Part shown: positions 35,457 through 43,911 of the stretch, in pieces
Layout of the letters: each line of letters begins with the position of its first letter
Numbering within the stretch: the first letter of the stretch is position 1
Source of the DNA: Pseudomonas sp. C1C7
GTDB lineage: Bacteria; Pseudomonadota; Gammaproteobacteria; Pseudomonadales; Pseudomonadaceae
Direction: 5' to 3'
Assembly: GCF_013359595.1 (NCBI RefSeq)
Contig: NZ_JABFMP010000037.1
Location: 1 to 59,328, forward strand
Length of the DNA stretch: 59,328 nt
The notes under the pieces: model-generated
The model's input: only the letters and a program-made list of their open reading frames with translations
What the model was told of the DNA's origin: nothing
Databases searched by the model: none
Made by a program: the position numbers and the translations under genes

Positions 35457-35492
35457 GACTGACCCGCCAATAACCGTGGATTTATTTCAATC

Positions 35493-35966
35493 ATGAATCT
35501 CGACGCGACAGACCTGCGAATCCTGCATCAACTGCAACAGGATGGACGTATCAGCAATCAGGAACTGGCGGAGAAGGTCGCCCTCTCGCCGTCGGCCTGC
35601 CTGCGCCGCCTGCGCCTGCTGGAAAGCGAAGGCGTGATCACCGGTTATCGCGCGGTGCTCAATGCCGAACAGCTGGGCATCGAACTGGAAGCCATCGTCC
35701 ACGTGTCGTTGCGACAGGACGTCGAAGACTGGCACGAGACCTTCATCAAGAAGGTCCAGTCCTGGCCAGAAGTGGCCACCGCCTACGTGATCACCGGGGC
35801 GAGCAATTACGTGCTGCGCATCCAGGCCCGCAACCTCAAGCACTTCTCCGATTTCATCGTCAACCACCTCAACCGCACGGCGGGCGTGACCGACATTCGT
35901 TCGGAAATCGTTTTGCAGAAGATCAAGGAGCGGGAGGAGTTGCTGGATCTGGTGATCCGCAAATAA
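35493..35966 (+). CDS. kynR: KynR, Lrp/AsnC-type regulator of kynurenine genes
   Basis: 157 residues: HTH_AsnC (DATDLRILHQLQQDGRISNQ...) and a C-terminal RAM effector domain (YVITGASNYVLRIQARNL). Placed divergent from kynU as in P. aeruginosa, where KynR activates the kyn genes in response to kynurenine. Confidence 0.9.
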   Translation: MNLDATDLRILHQLQQDGRISNQELAEKVALSPSACLRRLRLLESEGVITGYRAVLNAEQLGIELEAIVHVSLRQDVEDWHETFIKKVQSWPEVATAYVITGASNYVLRIQARNLKHFSDFIVNHLNRTAGVTDIRSEIVLQKIKEREELLDLVIRK

Positions 35967-36113
35967 CCGATCAAACAAACGACAAGCCCCCTCGCCACAG
36001 GGAATGATCGGTATGACCGCACAATGTCCGCAAATGTGTATCGAAAAGGTCACTAAGAGTAATATCTGCCCTTTCAAAAACAGCCTGACTACAAAAATTC
36101 AGAAGGGAACGCG

Positions 36114-37517
36114 ATGGCGGACGAAATGTTGCAAACCGGCACACTCAAGCGGGGGTTGAAGAATCGACATATTCAACTGATCGCATTGGGTGGCGCCATT
36201 GGTACCGGGTTGTTCCTGGGTTCTGCCGGGGTACTGAAGTCCGCCGGTCCATCGATGATCCTCGGCTATGCAATCGCCGGTTTCATCGCCTTCCTGATCA
36301 TGCGCCAGTTGGGCGAGATGATCGTCGAGGAGCCGGTCGCCGGTTCCTTCAGTCACTTTGCCCACAATTACTGGGGCAGCTTTGCCGGCTTTCTGTCGGG
36401 CTGGAACTACTGGGTGCTGTATGTGCTGGTGGGCATGGCCGAGCTGACGGCGGTCGGCAAATACATCCAGTTCTGGTGGCCGGAAGTGCCGACCTGGGTC
36501 AGCGCCGCGGTGTTCTTCGTGCTGGTCAACCTGATCAACACCCTGAACGTGAAAATCTTCGGCGAGATGGAGTTCTGGTTCGCAATCATCAAGGTCGTGG
36601 CGATCATCGGCATGATTGCCCTGGGCTGCTACATGCTGTTCAGCGGCACAGGCGGCCCGCAGGCCTCGGTGAGCAACCTGTGGAGTCACAACGGCTTCTT
36701 CCCCAACGGCTACAGCGGCCTGCTGATGTCAATGGCGTTCATCATGTTCGCCTTCGGCGGCCTGGAACTGGTCGGCATCACCGCCGCCGAAGCCAGCGAA
36801 CCGCGCAAAGTCATTCCCAAGGCCATCAACCAGGTGGTTTACCGGGTGCTGATTTTCTACGTCGGCGCCCTCACCGTGCTGCTGTCGCTGTACCCATGGG
36901 ACCAACTGCTGCAAACCCTGGGCGCGTCCGGCGATGCCTACGGTGGCAGTCCTTTCGTACAGATCTTCTCCCTGATCGGCAGCGACACCGCCGCACAGAT
37001 TCTCAACTTCGTCGTGCTCACCGCGGCCTTGTCGGTCTACAACAGCGGCGTCTACTGCAACAGCCGCATGCTGTTCGGCCTGGCTGAACAGGGCGATGCG
37101 CCCAAGTCGCTGATGAAGCTGAACAAGCAAGGCGTGCCGTTGCTGGCGCTCGGCGTATCGGCGCTGGTCACCATGCTGGTGGTGCTGGTCAACTATGTGG
37201 CGCCGCACGAAGCGCTGGAGTTGCTGTTCGCCCTGGTGGTCGCGTCCCTGATGATCAACTGGGCGCTGATCAGCCTGACGCACCTGAAGTTCCGCAAGGC
37301 CATGGCCGAGCGCGGCGTGGTGCCGGGCTTCAAGGCCTTCTGGTCGCCGTTCACCAACTATCTGTGCCTGGCGTTCATGGCCGTGATCATTTACGTGATG
37401 TGGATGATCCCCGGCATCCGCGCCTCGGTAATCGCCGTGCCGATCTGGATCGCGATCATCTACGTGTTCTACCGCATTCGCATGGCCGCCCACCGCGACC
37501 TGCCAATCGCGCAGTAA
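36114..37517 (+). CDS. aroP: AroP, aromatic amino-acid permease
   Basis: 467 residues with twelve membrane segments. The N-terminus (LKRGLKNRHIQLIALGGAIG) and the GEMIVEEPVAGSFSHFA and WNYWVLYVLVGMAELTAVGKY stretches are nearly the same as in E. coli AroP, which imports Phe, Tyr and Trp by proton symport. It sits between kynR and kynA, so it probably feeds tryptophan to the kynurenine pathway. RBS AAGGGA. Followed by a bidirectional terminator. Confidence 0.88.
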   Translation: MADEMLQTGTLKRGLKNRHIQLIALGGAIGTGLFLGSAGVLKSAGPSMILGYAIAGFIAFLIMRQLGEMIVEEPVAGSFSHFAHNYWGSFAGFLSGWNYWVLYVLVGMAELTAVGKYIQFWWPEVPTWVSAAVFFVLVNLINTLNVKIFGEMEFWFAIIKVVAIIGMIALGCYMLFSGTGGPQASVSNLWSHNGFFPNGYSGLLMSMAFIMFAFGGLELVGITAAEASEPRKVIPKAINQVVYRVLIFYVGALTVLLSLYPWDQLLQTLGASGDAYGGSPFVQIFSLIGSDTAAQILNFVVLTAALSVYNSGVYCNSRMLFGLAEQGDAPKSLMKLNKQGVPLLALGVSALVTMLVVLVNYVAPHEALELLFALVVASLMINWALISLTHLKFRKAMAERGVVPGFKAFWSPFTNYLCLAFMAVIIYVMWMIPGIRASVIAVPIWIAIIYVFYRIRMAAHRDLPIAQ

Positions 37518-37527
37518 CCGCACAATG

Positions 37528-37566
37528 AAAAGCCCCGGTATTCAGTGAATGCCGGGGCTTTTTTTC
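37528..37566. terminator. Bidirectional terminator between aroP and kynA
   Basis: AAAAGCCCCGGTATTC, GTG-type loop, GAATGCCGGGGCTTTTTTT. Convergent genes end on both sides (aroP at 37517, kynA at 37575). Confidence 0.9.
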
Positions 37567-37574
37567 GTCCGTAC

Positions 37575-38429
37575 TCAGAGAGTCGAACGCAGTCTCCACA
37601 GCTCGGGGAACAGCACGGTATCGAGCATCTTGCGCAGATAGCCCACCCCTTCCGTACCGCCGGTGCCCGGCTGGAACCCGATGATCCGCTCAACGGTGGT
37701 CACATGCCGGAAGCGCCACTGGCGGAACGAGTCTTCCAGATCGATGAATTTTTCCGCCAGTTGATAAAGGTCCCAGTAACGCGACGGATCGGTGTAGACC
37801 TCACGCCAGGCGGCCTCGACCGAGCTGTCATGCACCGTCGGCTGCTTCGGATCACGCTGGAAACGCTGCGGGTCGATCTCGAGGCCGGCATTGACCAGCA
37901 GGCGAATCGCTTCGTCGTACAGCGAAGGCGTGGCGATTTCCTTTTCCAGCTCCGCCAGCAATTCCGGACGATGGGCATGGGGCTGCAACAGGGTCGCGCT
38001 CTTGTTGCCCAGGATGAATTCGATCTCCCGATACTGGAACGACTGGAAGCCCGAGGACTGACCCAGAAACGGCCGGATCGCGTGGTACTCGGTGGGCGTC
38101 ATGGTCGCCAGCACGGTCCAGGCATGCACCAGTTGATCGAAGATCCGCGAGACCCGCGCCAGCATCTTGAACGCCGGCGGCAACTCGCCCAAACGCACGT
38201 GTTCGCGGGCGGCCTTGAGCTCATGCAGCATCAGCTTCATCCACAACTCGGACGTCTGGTGCTGAATGATGAACAGCATCTCGTTGTGATCCGGCGACAA
38301 GGGGTGCTGGGCCGTGAGGATGCGCCCCAGATCCAGATAATCGCCGTAGCTCATGGAGTCGGAGAAATTCAGCTCGGCGTTATGCCAACCCTCGGGAGGG
38401 GTGGCAGAAGAATAAGGGCATTGGCTCAT
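37575..38429 (-). CDS. kynA: Tryptophan 2,3-dioxygenase
   Basis: 284 residues. All the TDO landmarks are present: MLFIIQHQTSELWMK (substrate His), a tetramer-forming FQSFQYREIE helix, RFRHVTTVERIIGF (haem-ligand His) and the GTGGTEGVGYLRK loop. It opens tryptophan to N-formylkynurenine. The ATG at 38429 overlaps the kynB stop by 4 bp, so the two are translationally coupled; the frame begins two codons earlier at a TTG. In P. aeruginosa kynA is at a separate locus. Confidence 0.95.
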   Translation of the reverse strand: MSQCPYSSATPPEGWHNAELNFSDSMSYGDYLDLGRILTAQHPLSPDHNEMLFIIQHQTSELWMKLMLHELKAAREHVRLGELPPAFKMLARVSRIFDQLVHAWTVLATMTPTEYHAIRPFLGQSSGFQSFQYREIEFILGNKSATLLQPHAHRPELLAELEKEIATPSLYDEAIRLLVNAGLEIDPQRFQRDPKQPTVHDSSVEAAWREVYTDPSRYWDLYQLAEKFIDLEDSFRQWRFRHVTTVERIIGFQPGTGGTEGVGYLRKMLDTVLFPELWRLRSTL

Positions 38430-39085
38430 TGGCAAGCTTCCTCGGTTTGAGGCGAATTCAGTTGACGCAGAATAGCCCGCACCGGGCTGGCGTCGAGATG
38501 GGCAAAACGCAGCGGCAGAGCGATCAGCTCGTAATCCCCTTCCGGGACTTCATCCAGCACGATGCCCTCCAGAATGGCCATGCCGTGACGTGCCACCGCG
38601 TTGTGCGAGTCCATGGTTTTCGATTGCTGCGGGTCCAGCGAGGGCGTGTCGATGCCGACCAGGCGCACGCCATGGCTCGCCAGCAGTTCGATGGTTTCCT
38701 TGGCGATTGCCGTGAAGTCCGGGTCCCAGGTGCTCAGCGGCGCCTGACGATAGGTGCGCAAAAGAACCCGCTCGGGCAGGTTTTCCAGCTTTCCTGTGAG
38801 CTGTTCGGGCTGAACCAGCGCGCCGCTGTCCAGGCAATGCAGGACGCGACATGGCCCGATATAGACATCCAGCGGCACCTCGCCAATGGCGGCGCCATCA
38901 GGGCTGTAGTGCAGCGGCGCATCGACGTGGGCGCCAGTGTGGGGCGACAGGGTAATGCGCCCGACATTCACTGGGCATTCGGGGCCGTAGCTCCAGACGC
39001 GCTCTTCCTGAAACGGCGTATCCCCGGGCCAGGTCGGTGTGGCGGTACTCAAGGGCGGGCTTATGTCCCACATTGTTTTTTTCAT
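38426..39085 (-). CDS. kynB: Kynurenine formamidase
   Basis: 219 residues of the cyclase-like metal hydrolase family. The metal motif HTGAHVDAPLHY is present, with later GIDTPSLDPQ. It turns N-formylkynurenine into kynurenine. First gene of the kynB-kynA operon. Length fits the bacterial KynB family. Confidence 0.95.
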   Translation of the reverse strand: MKKTMWDISPPLSTATPTWPGDTPFQEERVWSYGPECPVNVGRITLSPHTGAHVDAPLHYSPDGAAIGEVPLDVYIGPCRVLHCLDSGALVQPEQLTGKLENLPERVLLRTYRQAPLSTWDPDFTAIAKETIELLASHGVRLVGIDTPSLDPQQSKTMDSHNAVARHGMAILEGIVLDEVPEGDYELIALPLRFAHLDASPVRAILRQLNSPQTEEACQ

Positions 39086-39099
39086 TGCAGCGCTTTCCG

Positions 39100-39219
39100 G
39101 AATTTTCCGAGGTAAATGATACGAGTGATGTCTGTATAGATTCTTGCAAAGATCTGCGACAACCGCCCTCCATGTCGCAAAAAATGCGAGAAATTCGACG
39201 ATGCCCCGCAGGAAATTTC
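39100..39219. promoter_or_regulatory. Candidate KynR-binding palindromes before kynB
   Basis: GAATTTTC (39100-39107), GAAATTC (39190-39196) and GAAATTTC (39212-39219) lie upstream of kynB. AGAAATTCGACG here matches AGAAAATTCGACT in the kynU-kynR gap. The first site overlaps the kynB ribosome site, so it may be a chance match. Confidence 0.3.
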
Positions 39220-39348
39220 AACAGCCCCCGTAAGTCGTCATTGCGCTTCTGGATAGCCCAATGTCGAACACAGACAACTCAGGCCCCGGCAAGCCCGTCA
39301 GGATGGGCGCTTGCAACCTTATCCATCCATGCCTGGCCCGGAGTCATC

Positions 39349-39699
39349 ATGACCGCTAATTCACCGATCACCGTACTTCGCGACACCCATCCGCTGCCCG
39401 TCCTCGACGCCTGCAAGTGGGAAAAACTCGAAGGCGATCCGCACACCGTCAACCTCAACGCCTACACCAGCGAAGACGGCAACAAGATCATGGGCACCTG
39501 GATCTGCACGCCGGGCAAGTGGTACGTGGAATACGTGAAGTGGGAATACTGCGACTTCCGCGAGGGCTACTGCATCATCACCCCTGAAGGCAAAGAGCCG
39601 ATTCACCTGCGCGCCGGCGACATCTTCGTCATCGAGCCGGGCATGAAAGGCACCTGGGAAGTGGTGGAAACCGTGCGCAAGTATTTCGTCTTCGCCTGA
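39349..39699 (+). CDS. Cupin_3 (DUF861) domain protein
   Basis: 116 residues: a single small cupin barrel with WICTPGKWYVEYVKWEYCDF, a GYCIITPEGKEPIHLRAGD turn and IEPGMKGTWEVVE. The cupin His are replaced by Tyr, Glu or Cys in part, as is common in this group (EutQ and ureidoglycine-type relatives). Function unknown. RBS CGGAG. A GABA-type permease gene follows 460 bp later on the same strand. Confidence 0.75.
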   Translation: MTANSPITVLRDTHPLPVLDACKWEKLEGDPHTVNLNAYTSEDGNKIMGTWICTPGKWYVEYVKWEYCDFREGYCIITPEGKEPIHLRAGDIFVIEPGMKGTWEVVETVRKYFVFA

Positions 39700-40159
39700 T
39701 CCCCAGCAAAACGACACCCGGTTACAAAAGCGACATCCGCCGCTCGGGTGGTTACTCAGGTAACGACTCGATGCGGCACACCTCCTCCGTTACACCCCCA
39801 CCTTTCCCGCCTTACATCTGAAATGTCCGTGCCAAACGCCTCGGCGCAGTTTTGGCCGATCCTTTGAAAAACCCGATGATCGCTTTTTGCCACCCAGTGA
39901 CCGCTGGGTTTTCTTCGTGAACGCAAAGCCTGCACGTGTCGATTTCAGATACGAAGGTGGCGCGATCAGGTAAAGGACGCGTCGGACAAGGCGGGTAAGG
40001 TGGCGCTGTTTTTTACCGATACACCACATCGCGATGATGGGTCGGACAAGAACGGCAACGTCTGGAGGGCGTCGCGTTCAGAAAGGGCATCAGGCAACCG
40101 TGACATTCACTTGCCCCCCATCAGTACGCACAAATGTCGCTCACCAGAGAAGAAAAATA
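39700..40159. other. Long non-coding gap before the GABA-type permease
   Basis: No gene supported. It contains a weak terminator-like hairpin at 39892-39912 (ACCCAG, six-base loop, CTGGGT, then T-rich), probably for the cupin gene. The rest, up to the ribosome site AGAGAAG before 40160, presumably holds the permease promoter, which I cannot locate. One small frame (39790-40029, minus) has no protein character. Confidence 0.5.
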
Positions 40160-41560
40160 ATGATTAGCCCGAGCTCCAAGGATTCCAGTGGCCAATTGGC
40201 GCAGGGCTTCAAGCCTCGTCACGTCACCATGTTGTCGATCGCCGGGATCATCGGCGCCGGATTGTTCGTAGGCTCCGGGCATGCCATTGCAGCGGCCGGC
40301 CCGGCGGTATTGCTGGCTTATCTGTTCTCGGGCCTGCTGGTGGTTCTGGTCATGCGCATGCTCGGGGAAATGGCGGTGGCCAATCCCGACACCGGTTCGT
40401 TTTCCACCTACGCCGACCAGGCCATCGGTCGCTGGGCGGGCTTCACCATCGGCTGGCTCTACTGGTGGTTCTGGGTGCTGGTGATTCCCATCGAGGCACT
40501 CGCCGCCGGCCATGTGCTGAACCAGTGGTTCCCGCAGATCGATGCCTGGCTGTTCGCCCTGGTGTCGATCATCGCGCTGGTGATCACCAACCTGTTCAGT
40601 GTCTCCAAATACGGTGAGTTCGAATTCTGGTTCGCCATGGCCAAGGTCGTGGCGATCATCGGTTTCATCGGCGTGGGTTTCGCGGTGCTGATGGGCTGGA
40701 TTCCCGATCGCCAGGTCAGCGGCTTGAGCGGGCTGATGGCCGAACACGGCGGGTTCGCACCCAATGGTCTGTCGGCGGTGGTGGGCGCCTTCATCACCAT
40801 CATGTTCAGCTTCATCGGCACCGAGGCCGTGACCATCGCCGCCGCCGAATCCGACAACCCGTCGCAGAACATCGCCAAGGCCACCCGCTCGGTGATCTGG
40901 CGTATCGGCGTGTTCTACCTGTTGTCGATCTTCGTGGTCATCTCCGTGGTGCCGTGGAACGATCCGCTGCTGGCCGAGGTGGGCTCCTACCAGCGCGCCC
41001 TGGAGATCATGAACATCCCCCACGCCAAGTTCATGGTGGACGTGGTGGTGCTGATCGCCGTGGCCAGCTGCATGAACTCCTCGATCTACATCGCCTCGCG
41101 CATGCTCTACTCGCTGGGCCGTCGTGGCGATGCGCCAAGGGCCTTGAAGGTGACCTCCTCCGAAGGCGTGCCTCGGGCAGCGGTCATCGCCAGCACCGTA
41201 CTGGGCGCGGCGATCACCGTGTGGAGCTACTTCATGCCCGCCGGACTGTTCGAATTCCTGCTGGCCAGCTCCGGTGCGATTGCCTTGCTGGTGTACCTGG
41301 CCATTGCCGTCTCGCAGTTGCGCATGCGCCGGATGCTGCGTCGGCAGAACGTCGAACTGACCTTTCGCATGTGGCTGTTTCCATGGCTGACGTGGCTGGT
41401 GATCGTGTTCATTTGCGCGGCGCTGGCAGTGATGATGGTGTCCCCGCAACACCGCACCGAAGTGACGACGACCATTGGCCTGGCGCTGGCGATTTCCTTC
41501 ATCGGCCTGATCACCTCGCGTCAATCCGCACAGCCTGCAAGAGCGACCTCCGTGGGATAA
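40160..41560 (+). CDS. gabP: GABA-type amino-acid permease (GabP-like)
   Basis: 466 residues, twelve membrane segments. The segments FKPRHVTMLSIAGIIGAGLFVGSGHAI, ANPDTGSFSTYADQAIGRWAGF and WLYWWFWVLVIPIEA fit E. coli GabP closely, an APC symporter for 4-aminobutyrate. A broader gamma-amino-acid range is possible. ATG at 40160 with a nearby AGAGAAG. A GlxA-type activator gene follows at once and may control it. Confidence 0.82.
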   Translation: MISPSSKDSSGQLAQGFKPRHVTMLSIAGIIGAGLFVGSGHAIAAAGPAVLLAYLFSGLLVVLVMRMLGEMAVANPDTGSFSTYADQAIGRWAGFTIGWLYWWFWVLVIPIEALAAGHVLNQWFPQIDAWLFALVSIIALVITNLFSVSKYGEFEFWFAMAKVVAIIGFIGVGFAVLMGWIPDRQVSGLSGLMAEHGGFAPNGLSAVVGAFITIMFSFIGTEAVTIAAAESDNPSQNIAKATRSVIWRIGVFYLLSIFVVISVVPWNDPLLAEVGSYQRALEIMNIPHAKFMVDVVVLIAVASCMNSSIYIASRMLYSLGRRGDAPRALKVTSSEGVPRAAVIASTVLGAAITVWSYFMPAGLFEFLLASSGAIALLVYLAIAVSQLRMRRMLRRQNVELTFRMWLFPWLTWLVIVFICAALAVMMVSPQHRTEVTTTIGLALAISFIGLITSRQSAQPARATSVG

Positions 41561-41588
41561 CGCAATAGAGATACCGGTTCCACACACC

Positions 41589-41613
41589 AGAGGCACGGCG
41601 CGACCGTGCCTCT
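41589..41613. promoter_or_regulatory. Perfect 10-bp stem-loop before the GlxA-type gene
   Basis: AGAGGCACGG, CGCGA loop, CCGTGCCTCT, 28 bp past the gabP stop. There is no T tract, so it is either a weak terminator or a control hairpin just ahead of the next ribosome site (GAGG at 41633). Confidence 0.5.
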
Positions 41614-41638
41614 GGCCGTCATCGCTCCCTCCGAGGTC

Positions 41639-42748
41639 ATGACCACGATGTCATCCAGGTCCACCCTGCCCGACGGCAAACCAACCCAGGTCGTCGGTTT
41701 CCTTCTGCTCGATCAATTCACCCTGATTTCCCTGGCCTCCGCCGTGGAACCCTTGCGCATGGCCAATCAGTTGTCGGGGCAGGAGCTGTATCGCTGGCAC
41801 ACGTTCAGCCCCGGTGGCCAGCAAGTCTGGGCCAGTGACGGCGTGCCGATCACCCCGGATGCGTCCTGGGACGCTCCCTGGGTGGTGGATACGGTGATCG
41901 TCTGTGGCGGCGTCGGCATCCAGAGCGTGGTCACCCGCGAGCACATCTCCTGGCTCAAGGCCCTGGCGCGTCAATCCCGGCGCCTGGGCGGGATCTGCAC
42001 CGGCAGTTGGGCATTGGCCAGGGCCGGGCTGCTCGACGGCTACGAGTGCAGCGTGCATTGGGAGTTTCTGGCGGCGATGCAGGAAGCGTTTCCGCGGGTC
42101 AGCATGAGCGCGAGCCTGTTCACCCTCGACCGCAACCGCTTCACCAGTTCCGGCGGAACCGCGCCCATGGACATGATGCTGCACCTGATCGGCCGCGATC
42201 ATGGCCGGGAATTGTCGGCGGCGATTTCGGAGATGTTCGTCTACGAGCGCATTCGCAATGAGCAGGACCATCAGCGCGTACCACTCAAGCATGTGCTGGG
42301 CACCCATCAGCCCAAGCTGCAGGAAATCGTCGCGTTGATGGAGGCCAACCTCGAGGAGCCCATCGACCTGGATAACCTGGCCGATTACGTGGAGCTGTCG
42401 CGTCGACAGCTGGAGAGACTGTTCCAGAAATACCTGAACTGCACGCCGTCGCGGTACTACTTGCGATTGCGCCTGATCCGCGCACGGCAGTTGCTCAAGC
42501 AGACGTCGATGTCGCTCATTGAGCTGGCGACGGTCTGCGGGTTTGTGTCCACGCCGCACTTTTCCAAATGCTATCGCGAGTACTTCGGCGTGCCGCCGAG
42601 CGATGAGCGGGCGGGATCGGAAATGAGCCGCAAGCCGGCGACATTGGTGGTGGCACAACAGCCTTCCACCAGGCCGGTGACGGTGCTGGATCAGGCCAGA
42701 AATGAGTCAACCTTTGCCAGCGTGCGGATGAGCGATCATTCCCGGTAG
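41639..42748 (+). CDS. GlxA-family AraC-type transcriptional regulator (GbdR/ArgR-like)
   Basis: About 369 residues: an N-terminal DJ-1/PfpI-like domain (QVVGFLLLDQFTLISLASAVEPLRMAN, with GGICTGSWALA carrying the nucleophile-elbow Cys) and a C-terminal pair of AraC HTH motifs (LADYVELSRRQLERLFQKYL and IELATVCGFVSTPHFSKCYR). Pseudomonad relatives GbdR, CdhR, SouR and ArgR sense small amino compounds. Its position after a GABA-type permease suggests a similar ligand. Starts at 41639 or 41648 are both possible. Confidence 0.88.
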   Translation: MTTMSSRSTLPDGKPTQVVGFLLLDQFTLISLASAVEPLRMANQLSGQELYRWHTFSPGGQQVWASDGVPITPDASWDAPWVVDTVIVCGGVGIQSVVTREHISWLKALARQSRRLGGICTGSWALARAGLLDGYECSVHWEFLAAMQEAFPRVSMSASLFTLDRNRFTSSGGTAPMDMMLHLIGRDHGRELSAAISEMFVYERIRNEQDHQRVPLKHVLGTHQPKLQEIVALMEANLEEPIDLDNLADYVELSRRQLERLFQKYLNCTPSRYYLRLRLIRARQLLKQTSMSLIELATVCGFVSTPHFSKCYREYFGVPPSDERAGSEMSRKPATLVVAQQPSTRPVTVLDQARNESTFASVRMSDHSR

Positions 42749-42876
42749 CAGTCATTCTTCTGAATCGACATGTTTTTCAGACCCCGTCGACCGCACAACT
42801 CATGCTTGATCACCGCGCCTACGTGGACCGCTACCAGGATCAAAAGAACCACGCAGAGCTGTTGGTTGATGTTTCT
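42736..42876 (-). pseudogene. C-terminal remnant of a cytochrome b561
   Basis: On the minus strand the last ~46 residues of an open frame read VVLLILVAVHVGAVIKHEL then a short charged tail. This is the last membrane helix of the cytochrome b561 family, whose hallmark is L-HIGAALKHHFIDRD; the His that holds haem is kept. The other helices are missing: upstream of this point there is only a REPIN. The end overlaps the regulator gene by 13 bp. It is a fragment, not a working protein. Confidence 0.55.
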
Positions 42877-42888
42877 GCCTTGAAAAGC

Positions 42889-42963
42889 AAAAGATCGCAG
42901 CCTTTGGCGGCTCCTACAGGTAACGCATTCCCATGTAGGAGCTGCCGAAGGCTGCGATCTTTT
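42889..42963. repeat. REPIN, GATCGCAGCC family
   Basis: 30-bp arms, 42889-42918 and 42934-42963, with two or three mismatches. It adjoins the broken end of the cytochrome b561 stump. Confidence 0.85.
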
Positions 42964-42969
42964 CAAGAA

Positions 42970-43004
42970 TAAAAAACCGGGGACCCGCCCGACGCGGATC
43001 CCCG
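42970..43004 (-). terminator. Terminator of mmsAB
   Basis: Minus strand: CCGGGGATCCGC, short loop, GCGGGTCCCCGG, then six T. It starts about 10 bp after the mmsB stop. Confidence 0.88.
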
Positions 43005-43013
43005 GAAACAGCC

Positions 43014-43901
43014 TTACGCAGGCTTGCGATAGCTGTTGATGATCGCCGAGAAGTCGTTGCCGCCCTCTCCACGCAGACTCATCGCCTGGTACAACTGCTG
43101 GGCCACCGCACCGAGAACGACCGGCTGGTGTGCCTGGCGCGCCGCTTCAGTGGCCAGGCCCAGGTCCTTGAGCATCAGCTCGGCACCGAAACCACCGGTG
43201 TAGCCGCGCGAGGCTGGCGCCGTTTCGACGATGCCGGGCCAGGGGTTGTACATCTCCGAACTCCAGCAACGACCGGTGGAGCTGTTGATGATGCCCGCCA
43301 GCACTTTGGTGTCGATGCCCAGGGCATCACCCAGGGCCATGGCTTCGCTGACGCCGACCATGGAAATGCCCAACAGCAGGTTGTTGCAGATTTTAGCGAT
43401 TTGCCCGGTGCCGACCTCACCACAATGGACGATGTTGCGGCCCATTTGCGCCAGTACCGGTTGCAGGGTCGCGAACAATTCCGCGGTACCGCCGACCATG
43501 AAGGTCAGCGTGCCCGCCGCCGCACCACCGGTGCCGCCGGAGACCGGCGCATCGGCCATGGCCACGCCTTGTTTGGCAGCGGCGGCGGCCACGTCACGGG
43601 CGGTCTGTGGATCGATGGTGCTGCAATCCACCGCCGGCACGCCTTTGCCGATACCGGCGAGCACGCCGTCTTCACCCAGCCAGACACTGCGTACATGCAC
43701 CGCGGCCGGCAGCATGGTGATCACCAGTTCCGCACCCTGCGCCGCCTCGCGAGCCGAGGCGCAGATGCTGCCGCCCAGTTGTTCCAGCTCCGCCAGCACG
43801 GTTTTGTTCAGATCCACCATGCGCAGCGAATGGCCGGCCTTGATCAGGTTGCGTGCCATCGGCGCGCCCATGTTGCCCAGACCGATAAAAGCGATTTTCA
43901 T
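43014..43901 (-). CDS. mmsB: 3-hydroxyisobutyrate dehydrogenase
   Basis: 295 residues. NAD-binding FIGLGNMGAPMARNLIKAGH at the N-terminus, the substrate signature DAPVSGGTGGAAAGTLTFMVGG, and the catalytic Lys in GQIAKICNNLLLG. It oxidises 3-hydroxyisobutyrate to methylmalonate semialdehyde in valine breakdown. AAGGAG precedes the ATG. It is 10 bp after mmsA and shares its transcript. Confidence 0.95.
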   Translation of the reverse strand: MKIAFIGLGNMGAPMARNLIKAGHSLRMVDLNKTVLAELEQLGGSICASAREAAQGAELVITMLPAAVHVRSVWLGEDGVLAGIGKGVPAVDCSTIDPQTARDVAAAAAKQGVAMADAPVSGGTGGAAAGTLTFMVGGTAELFATLQPVLAQMGRNIVHCGEVGTGQIAKICNNLLLGISMVGVSEAMALGDALGIDTKVLAGIINSSTGRCWSSEMYNPWPGIVETAPASRGYTGGFGAELMLKDLGLATEAARQAHQPVVLGAVAQQLYQAMSLRGEGGNDFSAIINSYRKPA

Positions 43902-43911
43902 GCCCGGCTCC

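Noticed and set aside
39820..39850. Sigma-54 promoter (TTGGCACGG on the minus strand)
   Set aside because: The -24 half is good but the -12 reads TTTCA with no GC, and it points away from the permease gene.
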